Shown here: one piece after another, positions 35,508-45,224 of the stretch
Position numbering within the stretch: the stretch's first letter is position 1
Layout of the letters: every line of letters begins with the position of its first letter
The notes under the pieces: generated by a model
Databases searched by the model: none
Seen by the model: only the letters and a program-made list of their open reading frames with translations
What the model was told of the DNA's origin: nothing
Program-made: the position numbers and the translations under genes
Origin: Ilyomonas sp965199905
Lineage (GTDB): Bacteria; Bacteroidota; Bacteroidia; Chitinophagales; Chitinophagaceae
Direction: 5' to 3'
Length of the DNA stretch: 64,000 nucleotides
NCBI GenBank assembly: GCA_965199905.1
Contig: OZ241366.1
Coordinates: 4,774,001-4,838,000 of the forward strand

Positions 35508-36449
35508 ATGAAGCAGCAGATAAAGCCAAAAGCGCCGTTAGCCTTAGTAATTACAGCCTTTGCCATTGTGTACATCGTATGGGGTTCTACGTATTTTTTT
35601 ATACAGGTTTCCGAAAAAGGCTTTCCGCCCTTTTTATTAGGCGCGGTTCGTTTTTCTGCATCAGGTATTTTGCTTCTTCTCTGGTGTGCTCTTAGAAGAG
35701 AAAGCTTGTTTAACAAGCGACAAATTCAATCTGCTTTTATCACCGGCAACTTGTTGCTGTTTATCGCCAACGGTTCTATCATCTGGGCAGAACAAGTGCT
35801 GCCAAGTTCGTTTGTCGCGGTGCTGGTTTCGGCGGTGCCTGTCTGGTTTGTTTTGTTTGATGATGCCAACCGGAAAGCTAACCTGCAGAACACCAAAATC
35901 ATTATGGGGGTTGTCACCGGTTTTATAGGTGTTGTATTGTTATTTGGTCAAAAATTAATGTCTGCCATATCCACATCAGATGGTTCTTCTGTTCTTATCA
36001 ATATGCTGGTAGTTGTGGTCGGCAGCATGTGCTGGGCAATCGGTTCCCTGTATTCAAAAAAACGTTCCGAAGGCAGCGTAATGGCAGGTGCTGCCTGGCA
36101 AATGATAGCCGCAGCTTTATCGTTTACAATCCTGACATTTACAACAGGCGAGTTCAGTCATTTTCATATCGAACAAGTGTCGCTGAATGCGTGGCTGTCA
36201 GTTTTGTACCTTGTAACGATGGGTTCTCTTGCAGGCTACAGCGCTTATATATGGCTGCTTACCGTGCGACCAGCCACGCAGGTTAGCACCAATGCTTACG
36301 TCAATCCCGTGGTTGCTGTGTTGCTCGGTGTTCTCTTTGCAGGCGAAGCCATGAGCGGTATTCAATTGCTGGCTTTGGCAATCATTTTATCAAGCGTGTT
36401 TATCATCAACCTTGATAAATACAAGCGGAAAAAGCTTCCGGCTTTATAA
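35508..36449 (+). CDS. EamA/DMT-family transporter
   Basis: Ten predicted membrane helices in two EamA repeats; the first shows IVYIVWGSTYFFIQVS and PPFLLGAVRF, the second GSMCWAIGSLYSKK and AYIWLLTVRPA. Such transporters export small metabolites, often amino acids, or act as permeases; the substrate is unknown. The ATG at 35508 is preferred over a start 39 bases upstream because it begins at MKQQ followed by the first helix. Gene ends 13 bases before the convergent RNase H gene. Confidence 0.88.
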   Translation: MKQQIKPKAPLALVITAFAIVYIVWGSTYFFIQVSEKGFPPFLLGAVRFSASGILLLLWCALRRESLFNKRQIQSAFITGNLLLFIANGSIIWAEQVLPSSFVAVLVSAVPVWFVLFDDANRKANLQNTKIIMGVVTGFIGVVLLFGQKLMSAISTSDGSSVLINMLVVVVGSMCWAIGSLYSKKRSEGSVMAGAAWQMIAAALSFTILTFTTGEFSHFHIEQVSLNAWLSVLYLVTMGSLAGYSAYIWLLTVRPATQVSTNAYVNPVVAVLLGVLFAGEAMSGIQLLALAIILSSVFIINLDKYKRKKLPAL

Positions 36450-36462
36450 CAAATCACGAAGT

Positions 36463-36954
36463 CTATTTCATACTCACCTCTGCTTCGTATGCGTCATCTA
36501 TCAATAGCTCATTGCCATCTGCAGCGGTGGTGGCAAGTATATCGCAGCGGTTGTTATGCACATTGGCAGCATGGCCTTTTACCCATTGAAATGTAATGCG
36601 GTAATCCTTCGCCAGCGCTGCATACTGAAGCCATAAATCTTTGTTCTTTTTACCACCTTTAAAGTCCGTTTTCAACCAGCCATCGAGCCATCTTTTTGTA
36701 ACAGAATTTACAATGTATTGGCTATCTGTATAAATGGTCAGGGGTACGTTCTTAACCTTCAAAGCCTGCAGCGCCACAATAACGGCTAACAGTTCCATCC
36801 GGTTGTTTGTGGTAAAGCGATAACCTGCCGATAATTCCTTCTTCTTATCGCCAAACATCATCACAATGCCATAGCCGCCACGACCGGGATTGCCACGCGC
36901 CGCACCATCTGTATAAATAAAAAGTTGATTGCTCAAAAAAAGAAAATTAATCAA
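36463..36954 (-). CDS. rnhA: Ribonuclease HI
   Basis: Cleaves the RNA strand of RNA-DNA hybrids. The 163-residue product carries YTDGAARGNPG (first catalytic Asp), NNRMELLAV (Glu), YTDSQYIV (second Asp), WVKGHA and NNRCDILA (last Asp), the full set. Its start is a TTG that lies within the last codons of the upstream PhzF-like gene (8-base overlap), so translation is probably coupled. The start at the next TTG is possible and would remove six residues. Confidence 0.93.
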   Translation of the reverse strand: MINFLFLSNQLFIYTDGAARGNPGRGGYGIVMMFGDKKKELSAGYRFTTNNRMELLAVIVALQALKVKNVPLTIYTDSQYIVNSVTKRWLDGWLKTDFKGGKKNKDLWLQYAALAKDYRITFQWVKGHAANVHNNRCDILATTAADGNELLIDDAYEAEVSMK

Positions 36955-37738
36955 TAAAGAAACTGCCTGCCAGGTAAGTAACGCCGGTGCCGCGCATCAG
37001 TACACGGTTACCTTTCAGTTCACAATCCAGGTAGCCTTTTCGCTCCGAAAGCTGTATGCTTTGCAAACGTTGTTTGCCTAACACTTCAGCCCAGTAAGGA
37101 ATGAGAATGGTGTGTGCCGAGCCGGTTACAGGGTCTTCATTAATACCGCTTTGCGGGTAAAAGCAACGCGCCACTATATCGCTTTCATTTCCCTTTGCGG
37201 TACAGATAACACCACGCGCTTTTATGGTTGCCAGCGAAGCAAAATCAGGCTCCAGCTCTTCCACATCTTTCTGCGAAGGCAAAACCACCATCAGGTCGAA
37301 CGAACTTTTAAAAACAGGAGAAGGAGCTATGTGCAGGGAAGAAAACAAAGCATCGGGAACATCCGTCATTTCTTCCGGCTTATTCGCAGGAAAGTCAAGC
37401 TGGATGCGGCTGTCAGCCGTTCGTTTTACTTTCAGTTCGCCACTGAGAGTATGAAAAAGAATCTCATCTTTTTCATACTCCAGTTCTGTAAACAGAATAT
37501 GGGCAGTAGCTAGCGTAGCATGTCCGCAAAGCTTTACTTCTATTGTTGGCGTAAACCATCGCAGGTGAAAACCATCGCCTTCAGCCACAAAAAAAGCGGT
37601 TTCGCTCAGGTTGTTTTCTTTGGCTAATTGCTGCATGCTTTCATCGGGCAGCCATTCCTTCAGCGGGCATACAGCAGCCGGGTTTCCACCAAATAAATGA
37701 TCGGTAAACGCATGAACGATGTATATAGGAAGCTGCAT
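36947..37738 (-). CDS. PhzF-family isomerase/epimerase-like protein
   Basis: 263 residues with the PhzF fold: FTDHLFGGNPAAV at the N-terminus, NLSETAFFV with the catalytic-type Glu, KLCGHATLATAH, and EDPVTGSAHTILIPYW at the C-terminal lobe. Family members isomerise or epimerise small acids, and most are not phenazine enzymes; no phenazine genes are near. Forms a likely two-gene operon with rnhA. Confidence 0.9.
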   Translation of the reverse strand: MQLPIYIVHAFTDHLFGGNPAAVCPLKEWLPDESMQQLAKENNLSETAFFVAEGDGFHLRWFTPTIEVKLCGHATLATAHILFTELEYEKDEILFHTLSGELKVKRTADSRIQLDFPANKPEEMTDVPDALFSSLHIAPSPVFKSSFDLMVVLPSQKDVEELEPDFASLATIKARGVICTAKGNESDIVARCFYPQSGINEDPVTGSAHTILIPYWAEVLGKQRLQSIQLSERKGYLDCELKGNRVLMRGTGVTYLAGSFFID

Positions 37739-38217
37739 AAGATTGTATTAAGGGTGCAAAGTAAAGGTGTGTTTTTCAGGAAAAAGAGAAAACACGTTAG
37801 CATGAATAAAAAAGCAGGATAACTACCAGCATCAGTCATAATAAAATAAGCCCGGCAACTTTCATGTACAATCGCTACTTCCGGCAGTTGTCGCATTCAG
37901 TCAGGTTGAAGTATTATTCATCAAGAAATAAGCACTTCAGGCTACTAAAATAAAAATGGCATTAATAAATAGGGCTTTGTTTATAAAATTTAAAAGCATA
38001 ACAGCATTGTAGAAGACAAAGAACAGATGCTTCCGGTTCCGGTATTCTCTTTCCAAAATTTTTTTATGCGTTACCTTAAACATAGCCGGGGCATTGCGTT
38101 TCGCTCTTTTTCGTTCTCGCAAATTATTATTGCGATTTGTTCTGACGATGATTCGACAATACCAACCAAGAAGATAAACACCGCTTCACCAGGAAACCTC
38201 TATCTTCAATTACATTT
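37739..38217. other. Gap with nothing recognisable
   Basis: 479 bases, AT-rich, between divergently oriented genes. Short open frames exist on both strands, none with motif or credible start. Promoters of the flanking genes must be here. Confidence 0.5.
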
Positions 38218-38589
38218 ATGAAACCAGTTATGACATTTGAAGAATTAATAAAAAATCATTCCGCTGCTGTAATTGAAAAATTACTAACCGAAGTATTGGC
38301 TAACGATCCGGTTGAGATACATTTTGATTTTTTAGATCAAGACCAATGGTCAATTATCACTACTCATCAATACGAGGAAGATAAAGAGATTTCGTTGCGC
38401 CTGCACCCGAGCGACCATTACGATTTGTATTTAGGATATTACGATGATGAAGATGAGTTCATAGAAATTGTTCAACCGCTAGCGGAAGAAGAAAAAAAGA
38501 TGATCCCGGTGCGCTTACAGAAGGTTATGAAAAAAGTATTGGAAGATGAGCAAGGCATGCGCATTCCAAATAACTTTCTTTCCAGGTAA
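38218..38589 (+). CDS. Acidic hypothetical protein (123 residues)
   Basis: Not recognised. A mixed alpha-beta, acidic soluble protein with a stretch of alternating strands ending in HPSDHYDLYLGYYDDEDEF (65-85). No signal peptide, no transmembrane segment. The ATG is preceded by TTACATTT, a near-match of a -7 element overlapping the start. Complete and likely real from codon usage. The DxE-rich end could bind metal, a guess only. Confidence 0.65.
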   Translation: MKPVMTFEELIKNHSAAVIEKLLTEVLANDPVEIHFDFLDQDQWSIITTHQYEEDKEISLRLHPSDHYDLYLGYYDDEDEFIEIVQPLAEEEKKMIPVRLQKVMKKVLEDEQGMRIPNNFLSR

Positions 38590-38741
38590 AGCTCGTTTTT
38601 CTTTACCCCAATGGAAAGATAAAACAGCAATGTCACCGCCCGGAAACAGTGAGAGGCAATTATAGAACTCAAATCCGGAGGTTTTATTTACGCCATTCAA
38701 TTTTGGCTTCTTATAAAGGACTAAAAAAAGATACATACTCA

Positions 38742-38897
38742 TCACGATGCAGGTAAAAAATGACGCTTGATTTCTTTACAAATATCTCGTCTGTCTTCTC
38801 TTTCTAAAACATTGTCTAAAAGAACGATACCCGGCGGTTCGGCATCCATGCCAACATACAGGTGAGCCGAACGGAAACGTTCGCACGCTGAACTTTT
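38742..38897 (-). pseudogene. Remnant of an unidentified gene
   Basis: A 51-codon open stretch ends at a proper stop at 38742-38744 and looks protein-like (HLYVGMDAEPPGIVLLDNV, then DICKEIKRHFLPAS). It has a stop just upstream and no start in the fitting place; the internal ATG would give 35 residues. Probably the C-terminal remnant of a lost gene, or an unusually short gene. Confidence 0.35.
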
Positions 38898-39006
38898 TTA
38901 AGTATGTTATTTCGCTAAGCTGAAAAGGCTTAAAATCCTCTTACTTTACAGGGTTGCCATCATGCCAAAACAAAAAAATAATTACCTTTAAGAGCACGTA
39001 ATCACA

Positions 39007-41520
39007 ATGACTCACGATACACAAAACCTGATGTTTTCCATGGCGGCTGACTTTATCAACTACAGCAGCCACCCGGTGTTTTTAACAGGGAAAGCCGGCA
39101 CCGGGAAAACCACTTTTTTAAAGTACATCAAGGAGAATACGAACAAGCAAACCGCAGTGCTGGCGCCTACGGGCGTGGCTGCTATTAATGCGGGTGGCGT
39201 TACCATTCATTCTTTTTTCCAGCTTCCGCTATCGCCTTATATACCTGCCTCGCAGGGCTTTGCCTCGTCGGAAGAAATGATAGACAAACACCACTTGCTG
39301 GGTCGTATAAAAGTGAACCGCGAGAGGAGAGAAGTGTGGCAAAAATTAGAGCTGCTCATCATTGATGAAATCAGCATGGTGCGCTGCGATGTGATAGATG
39401 CCATTGACGTGGTATTACGTTCCTTTCGCAGCCGTCATAATGAACCTTTTGGCGGCGTGCAGGTGCTGTACATTGGCGATATGTTTCAGCTTCCGCCGGT
39501 AGCAAATGACGAGCAATGGAACATCTTGTCACGCTATTACGAAAGCCCTTTTTTCTTTGATAGTAAAGTGGTGAAAGAGCAGCCACCGGTGCACATTGAA
39601 CTGGATAAAATTTATCGCCAGAACGAAAAGGTTTTTATTGATATCCTGAACAAAGTGCGCAACAACGAAATGGATTTTGATGCCTTTGAAATACTGCATG
39701 ATCGCTTTGATCCTGAGTTTATAGTGCCGAAGAACGATAGCTACATCACGCTCACCACGCACAACAATAAAGCAGATGCCATTAACGCAACAGAGCTAAG
39801 CAAACTGAAAGGCGAAAGCAAAGTTTACGAAGCAGAAATCATTGGTGATTTTAATGATAAAACACACCCTGCCGATCCGGCTCTGAAACTGAAGATTGGC
39901 GCACAGGTAATGTTTATAAAGAACGATGCAGAGAAGCGTTTCTTCAATGGAAAAATTGGTGAGGTAACGAAGCTGGAAGATGCCGCTGTGTTTGTAAAAT
40001 GTAAAGACTTAGATGCTGACATTGAAGTGAAGCCGGAGAAGTGGAATAACATCCGCTACACACTGAACAATGAATCGGTAGAAGAAGATATTGTGGGTTC
40101 TTACAAACAGATTCCACTGCGCCACGCGTGGGCGGTTACCATTCATAAAAGCCAGGGATTAACGTTTGAAAAAGCCATTATTGATGCCGGTTCGTCTTTC
40201 GCTTCCGGGCAGGTATATGTGGCATTAAGCCGGTGCACAACGCTGAATGGCATTGTGCTGAAAAGCAAGTTGTCGCCATACAACATGAAGACAGATGAGC
40301 GCATCGTAGCATTTGCGCAGCTAAAGCAAAACATAGATGCGCTTACGCAACGGTTGCAAAAAAGCAAGTCGGATTACCAGAAAGAAACCATTTTAAAGCT
40401 GTTCGATTTTACTTCCATCCTTTATCAATCGGGAAGGGTAATGAAAGTGTTTACCGATCACGCAACATCATTTAACGAAGGCACAAAAGAATGGCTGCAA
40501 TCATTGCAGGAAAAAATTGAACAGCAGCAAACAGTTGCCCGAAAATTTGAGCTGCAGTTGATGAGTTTACTGGAGATGGATTATCTGCCTGAAAATAATG
40601 AAGCCGCGCAAAACCGCATCCGCTCTGCCGTTGCGCATTTTACTAAAGAGTGGGAAGCCATTTATAGCATGATTCCGCAATCGCCTGCCATTACGGATAG
40701 CAAGATGGTGGCGCTGGCTTACAACACAGAACTGCGTGCGTTGTATCATGCCATTGCGTTGCGACTGGTTTTATTGCGCAGCAGCGTTGACGGATTTAAA
40801 ACAGAAGTTTATAACAAGGCGAAGAAAGAATTTTCGGCCGCATCTGTATCTGTAAATGCTTATGCAGGCAGCAATAGCGAACGAAAGATAGAAAGTGCGC
40901 ATCCTGATTTGTATCGCCAGTTACGCCAGTTGCGTGATACCATTTGCGCCGATCTTGAAGTGCCCATTTATATGGTTTGCGGTAGTGCTGCGCTGGATGA
41001 AATGAGCACTTTTCTTCCCTCAACACCCGCACAACTTACGCAGATAACAGGCTTTGGAAAAGTAAAAGTGCAACAGTTCGGAGAGCGCTTTTTGCGCATC
41101 ATTAACCGTTATGCCCAGGAGCATGAATTATCAACTGCAATGCCCGACAAAAAGCAAAAAAAGGAACGAAAAGAAAAGCCAAAAGACGAGAAGGAAAGTT
41201 CTGCTAAAGAAGCAAAGCCGGATACCAAAAAAGAGACATTCACTTTGTATCGCGAAGGCAAAACGGTAAAGGAAATTTCGGAGCAACGAAACCTGGCAGC
41301 CCAAACCATAGAAGGTCATTTAGCGTATTTTGTTGGTGAAGGATTGATATCGGTTAATGAGTTGGTATCGCGTGAAAAACTGGTGATAATTGAGCCGGCA
41401 TTAGATGATTATGATGGCAAAACATTAAGCTCTGTAAAGAGTAAACTTGGTGATGATGTTAGCTATGCTGAAATCAAGCTGGCGCTTGCCTGGAAAGAGT
41501 TTCAGAAGAAGAGCAGCTAA
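39007..41520 (+). CDS. Pif1-type helicase fused to HRDC and HTH domains
   Basis: Superfamily 1B DNA helicase. 837 residues: Walker A GKAGTGKTTF (28-37), LLIIDEISMV as Walker B (about 118-127), TIHKSQGLTFEKA near 378 and ALSRCTTLNGI near 405, all Pif1/RecD-like. After a central helical region, residues about 632-702 form an HRDC domain (LYRQLRQLRDTICADLEVP), followed by a Lys/Glu-rich linker and an HTH of the RecQ-end type (TLYREGKTVKEISEQRNLA, 745-763). HRDC and such HTH modules are best known from RecQ helicases, so the fusion suggests work on forks, G-quadruplex or recombination intermediates. Stands alone. Confidence 0.9.
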   Translation: MTHDTQNLMFSMAADFINYSSHPVFLTGKAGTGKTTFLKYIKENTNKQTAVLAPTGVAAINAGGVTIHSFFQLPLSPYIPASQGFASSEEMIDKHHLLGRIKVNRERREVWQKLELLIIDEISMVRCDVIDAIDVVLRSFRSRHNEPFGGVQVLYIGDMFQLPPVANDEQWNILSRYYESPFFFDSKVVKEQPPVHIELDKIYRQNEKVFIDILNKVRNNEMDFDAFEILHDRFDPEFIVPKNDSYITLTTHNNKADAINATELSKLKGESKVYEAEIIGDFNDKTHPADPALKLKIGAQVMFIKNDAEKRFFNGKIGEVTKLEDAAVFVKCKDLDADIEVKPEKWNNIRYTLNNESVEEDIVGSYKQIPLRHAWAVTIHKSQGLTFEKAIIDAGSSFASGQVYVALSRCTTLNGIVLKSKLSPYNMKTDERIVAFAQLKQNIDALTQRLQKSKSDYQKETILKLFDFTSILYQSGRVMKVFTDHATSFNEGTKEWLQSLQEKIEQQQTVARKFELQLMSLLEMDYLPENNEAAQNRIRSAVAHFTKEWEAIYSMIPQSPAITDSKMVALAYNTELRALYHAIALRLVLLRSSVDGFKTEVYNKAKKEFSAASVSVNAYAGSNSERKIESAHPDLYRQLRQLRDTICADLEVPIYMVCGSAALDEMSTFLPSTPAQLTQITGFGKVKVQQFGERFLRIINRYAQEHELSTAMPDKKQKKERKEKPKDEKESSAKEAKPDTKKETFTLYREGKTVKEISEQRNLAAQTIEGHLAYFVGEGLISVNELVSREKLVIIEPALDDYDGKTLSSVKSKLGDDVSYAEIKLALAWKEFQKKSS

Positions 41521-41676
41521 GAAATAAAAACTAAAACGACTATCTGCCTGTAGCAACCTGTTAAGTTAACTGCAAAAGTTTAAACGAAGAAAAAGCAGAC
41601 CTGACAGGTTTTATAAGGCTGGTGGTTATTATATATGGATAGCCATTTAAACTTATTTTTGAGTAAACTTATTTGT

Positions 41677-42228
41677 ATGCAGCGAGCGGCGATAGAGGCA
41701 AATTTTGCAACAGAGGAAGAGTATTTTCTTTTTGAAGAAAAAAGCGAAAGCAGGCACGAATTAATCAATGGAAATTTATACGAAATGAGTGGTATCAGTA
41801 AGTTTCATAACAACATTGTTTTAAGCTTGCTGATAATTTTTGGTAAGCTATTACATACAGAGCAATACATGATTGCATTTGAAAGCTACAAATACCGCAC
41901 TCCAGACAAAAATTTTTTTTATCCTGATGTAATGATTTGTGAAACAGATTCAAAGAGATATTATGCAGAGAAGCCAATTTTAATAGCCGAAGTTCTTTCG
42001 CCTTCCACTCGTAAGTTCAATCTGGTCGATAAGTTTATTCAATATCAGAAAGCGGAAACTTTACAATACTATCTATGCATTGAGCCCGAACAAAAAGTTG
42101 TCATTTTTTATTTTAAAACAAATGAAGGTGAATGGATGACAGAAACATTTACAAATGATAACGATGAAATATTATTATCTCATTTATCAATATCCATTTC
42201 GTTGAAGGACATTTACCCGTCATCTTAA
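41677..42228 (+). CDS. Uma2/DUF820 family nuclease-like protein
   Basis: 183 residues of the Uma2 family, a PD-(D/E)XK-type fold. The acidic active-site set is visible as YPDVMICE and LIAEVLSPSTR, and QYQKAETLQYYLCIEP is a usual C-terminal piece. The ATG at 41677 is chosen because it is 15 bases after TATTTTTG (41654-41661), an exact promoter match; a start 42 bases upstream would include that promoter. The role is unknown. Confidence 0.85.
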   Translation: MQRAAIEANFATEEEYFLFEEKSESRHELINGNLYEMSGISKFHNNIVLSLLIIFGKLLHTEQYMIAFESYKYRTPDKNFFYPDVMICETDSKRYYAEKPILIAEVLSPSTRKFNLVDKFIQYQKAETLQYYLCIEPEQKVVIFYFKTNEGEWMTETFTNDNDEILLSHLSISISLKDIYPSS

Positions 42229-42280
42229 AACTCAACACGTCCACCCAAAGCAAACACGCTTACAGGTACTCTTTTTCATG

Positions 42281-42451
42281 TAAGTAGTCATGCAAATTAA
42301 ACGGATAATAAAGCAGTTTCGTCATTCCGCAAATGCCCTCATCAATGCTTATCATACATCAGCTTTGCGAGGGCTTTAGCCTGTGGCGTCTTTAGCGCCA
42401 TGCGGAATCTGATAACTAAGTTTTGCATGGATAATTGTGCATGACTACTTA
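42281..42451. mobile_element. MITE-like element B, copy 1
   Basis: 171 bases with perfect 14-bp terminal inverted repeats TAAGTAGTCATGCA / TGCATGACTACTTA. Inside, ATTCCGCA/TGCGGAAT and GCCCTC/GAGGGC arms pair; no protein is encoded. A 173-bp relative lies at 46296. No clear target duplication was found. Confidence 0.7.
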
Positions 42452-42467
42452 TAATTACAGTTCCCGA

Positions 42468-43337
42468 TTAAAATAGTTCAACGCTCCATTGACGTTCAAA
42501 CGTTTCGTTTTGCTTTAGTACATTGATGCCTTCTTTAACGGTGATATCGCCATCCGCAGTTATGCTGTCTGCAATACCACACCAGGGTTCAATGCACAAA
42601 AAATCAGCCTCTTTTTTATTCCAGATACCGAGATAAGGAAAGCCTTCACAATAAAAGATCAAGCCATGTGGTGAGCGATCGCTTTGCAATGTGAGGCTCT
42701 TGCTTTGTATGTCTTTAAATACCAGCGCATCTTGGTAAAACAGTTCTCTTTTCAAAGGCAGACGTTCTGCATTCTCAAAAAACGGAACCGGCGTTGTTTC
42801 AATCAGCCCACCTGAAGAAAGCGGGTAGCGTTCTGCATTTTCTACCTGGCTGAAAGAAAGATAATAGTCTTCGAAAGATGCATCATTTATCAACGGCACT
42901 TTGAAGGCAGGATGCCCGCCAACTGAAAAATACAGGTATTCATCACTCTTGTTTTTTACTGTATAAATTACATACAAGCGGTTATCGCTAAGTGTGTATT
43001 GAATCGAAAACGAAAATGCGAACGGATAAACGGCTCTTGTTTCTTTGCTATCAGTAAGTGTGAGGGTAATAGAAGTATCTGTATGCTCTGTAACTGCAAA
43101 CTGCTTTTCGCGGGCAAATCCATGACGACTCATTTGGTACGTTGTGCCGCGATAGGTATAGCTTCCATTCTTTAATTCCCCAATAATAGGAAATAAAACC
43201 GGACTATGCTTTGCCCAAATCTGCGGATCAGCATTCCACAAATAATCGAGTTTTGTTTCTTTACTATAAATACTTTGCAGCTCGGCGCCCAGCGTGTTGA
43301 TTTCGACAACCAGTTTATCGTTATTTAGCCTTAACAT
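42468..43337 (-). CDS. Aldose 1-epimerase family protein (LacX-like)
   Basis: 289-residue beta-sandwich of the galactose mutarotase superfamily. FPIIGELKNGSYTYRG, MSRHGFAR with the first active-site His, SVGGHPAF with the second His and the later CIEPWCGIADS are the family motifs. It probably interconverts anomers of a sugar or sugar-phosphate; the LacX-like branch is uncharacterised. Separate unit next to the mobile element and before glnS. Confidence 0.88.
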   Translation of the reverse strand: MLRLNNDKLVVEINTLGAELQSIYSKETKLDYLWNADPQIWAKHSPVLFPIIGELKNGSYTYRGTTYQMSRHGFAREKQFAVTEHTDTSITLTLTDSKETRAVYPFAFSFSIQYTLSDNRLYVIYTVKNKSDEYLYFSVGGHPAFKVPLINDASFEDYYLSFSQVENAERYPLSSGGLIETTPVPFFENAERLPLKRELFYQDALVFKDIQSKSLTLQSDRSPHGLIFYCEGFPYLGIWNKKEADFLCIEPWCGIADSITADGDITVKEGINVLKQNETFERQWSVELF

Positions 43338-43343
43338 GGGTAA

Positions 43344-43371
43344 TAATTATGAGTTATGAATTACAAATCAG
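43344..43371. repeat. Heptad-repeat island in the glnS-mutarotase gap
   Basis: Four units such as GAGTTAT and GAATTAC with period 7, between the two minus-strand genes. Confidence 0.5.
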
Positions 43372-43407
43372 TTGCCGGTTTTTTATGCCGGAAACAATTA
43401 TCATAGT

Positions 43408-45072
43408 TTATCCTTTCTTCTGCTCTTTTGCCCATGTATCTTTCAATGTTACCGTTCGGTTAAAGATCATTTTTTCCTCGCTCGTGTCTTCATCCAAAGT
43501 AAAATACCCGGTGCGTATAAACTGGTAACGCTCGCTGAATTTTGCGCTTTTTAAAGCCGGTTCTGCATACGCGTTGCTGATAACCTTCAGTGAATCTTTA
43601 TTGATATAATCTTTAAAATCGCCCGGCGCTTCATCTACATTTTCTTCGGTAAACAGGCGGTCGTAAGAGCGGATTTCTAAAGTAATTGCATGTGCAATAC
43701 TTACCCAATGCAGCGTGCCTTTTACTTTTATGGTTGAGCCTTCAGCACCGCTTTTGCTTTCAGGAAAATAAGTGCAATGCAAAGCTGTTACATTTCCGGC
43801 TTCATCCTTTATCACCTCATCGCAACGGATGATGTAAGCGCTCTTCAATCTCACCATTGCACCCGGTGCCAAACGAAAGAATTTCTTAGGCGGATTTTCC
43901 ATGAAATCATCACGCTCAATGTATAGTTCGCGGCTAAACGGAACATCACGGTATGTTATCGTTTCTTCTTCCGGGTTGTTCTCGCTTTGCATCATTTCTA
44001 CATGTTCTTCCGGATAGTTTGTGATGATGATTTTTAACGGATCAGACACGACCATTCTGCGCATTGCAATTTTATTCAAATGCTCACGCACACAAAATTC
44101 AAGCAAACCATAATCGATCAGATTTTCGCGTTTGGCAACACCAATCTTGTCGCAAAACTCACGGATGCTTTCAGGCGTAAAACCACGACGCCTCATGCCG
44201 CTGATGGTTGGCATACGGGGATCATTCCAGCCACCAACAAACTTCTCATTCACAAGTTGCAAAAGCTTGCGCTTGCTCATAATGGTGTACGTTACATTCA
44301 GCCTTGCAAACTCATATTGATGCGAAGGAAAGATGTCAAGCTTTTCAATGAACCAATCGTACAAAGGACGATGCGGTATGAATTCGAGCGTGCAGATGGA
44401 ATGCGTAATATTCTCTATGCTATCGCTTTGCCCGTGGGCAAAATCGTACATCGGGTAAATACACCAGGTATCGCCTGTGCGGTGATGATGCGCATGCTTG
44501 ATACGATACATAATCGGGTCGCGCATGTGCATGTTAGGCGAAGCAAGGTCGCCTTTGGCGCGGAGCACTTTTTCACCGTCAGGATATTTCCCGGCGCGCA
44601 TATCTGCAAACAAAGCCAGGTTCTCTTCTACGCTGCGGCCGCGGTATTTAGTTGGCGTTCCGGCTTGCATAGGTGTGCCTTTGGCTTCCGCTATTTCCTC
44701 GCTGGTGCTATCATCTATATAAGCCAGTTCTTTCTTTATTAAATCAACGGCAAACTGGTACAACTGCTCAAAATAATCAGAAGCATATAATTCTTTTACC
44801 CAGTTAAAACCAAGCCATTGTACATCTTCTTTTATGCTTTCAACATACTCGGTTTCTTCGGTGCTTGGGTTTGTATCATCGAAGCGAAGATTGGTAGCGC
44901 CACCATATTTATTTGCCAATCCAAAATTGAGGCAAATGCTTTTTGCATGACCCATGTGCAGGTATCCATTCGGCTCCGGCGGAAAGCGGGTAAGCACGCT
45001 TTTATACTTATCTTTCCGTAAATCGTTTTCAATAATCTCTTCTAAAAAGTTCAATGATTTTTCTTCGCTCAT
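43408..45072 (-). CDS. glnS: Glutaminyl-tRNA synthetase
   Basis: Class I aminoacyl-tRNA synthetase that charges tRNA-Gln directly. 554 residues with PPEPNGYLHMGHAKS as HIGH-type motif (about 32-46), FDDTNP, and the KMSKS-like MSKRKLL near 260. The anticodon-binding beta barrels fill the C-terminal half. The Glu/Gln discrimination cannot be proven by eye, but HIGH context and overall alignment favour GlnRS. Complete. Confidence 0.95.
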   Translation of the reverse strand: MSEEKSLNFLEEIIENDLRKDKYKSVLTRFPPEPNGYLHMGHAKSICLNFGLANKYGGATNLRFDDTNPSTEETEYVESIKEDVQWLGFNWVKELYASDYFEQLYQFAVDLIKKELAYIDDSTSEEIAEAKGTPMQAGTPTKYRGRSVEENLALFADMRAGKYPDGEKVLRAKGDLASPNMHMRDPIMYRIKHAHHHRTGDTWCIYPMYDFAHGQSDSIENITHSICTLEFIPHRPLYDWFIEKLDIFPSHQYEFARLNVTYTIMSKRKLLQLVNEKFVGGWNDPRMPTISGMRRRGFTPESIREFCDKIGVAKRENLIDYGLLEFCVREHLNKIAMRRMVVSDPLKIIITNYPEEHVEMMQSENNPEEETITYRDVPFSRELYIERDDFMENPPKKFFRLAPGAMVRLKSAYIIRCDEVIKDEAGNVTALHCTYFPESKSGAEGSTIKVKGTLHWVSIAHAITLEIRSYDRLFTEENVDEAPGDFKDYINKDSLKVISNAYAEPALKSAKFSERYQFIRTGYFTLDEDTSEEKMIFNRTVTLKDTWAKEQKKG

Positions 45073-45224
45073 GCCATGCTTATTACTGGCAACAAATATA
45101 GAGATAGATTTTTGGCGGGGTACACACAGACGTTCATAACTGTATCATCATAAATCGTTACTGAGTGAGGCATCTTTTTTGACATCTAACAATCAGTAAC
45201 TATAAACTGAACAAAAAAGAAAAT

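Noticed and set aside
44080..44742. Plus-strand open frame of 220 codons opposite glnS
   Set aside because: glnS has complete synthetase motifs on the other strand and the opposite frame has no domain.
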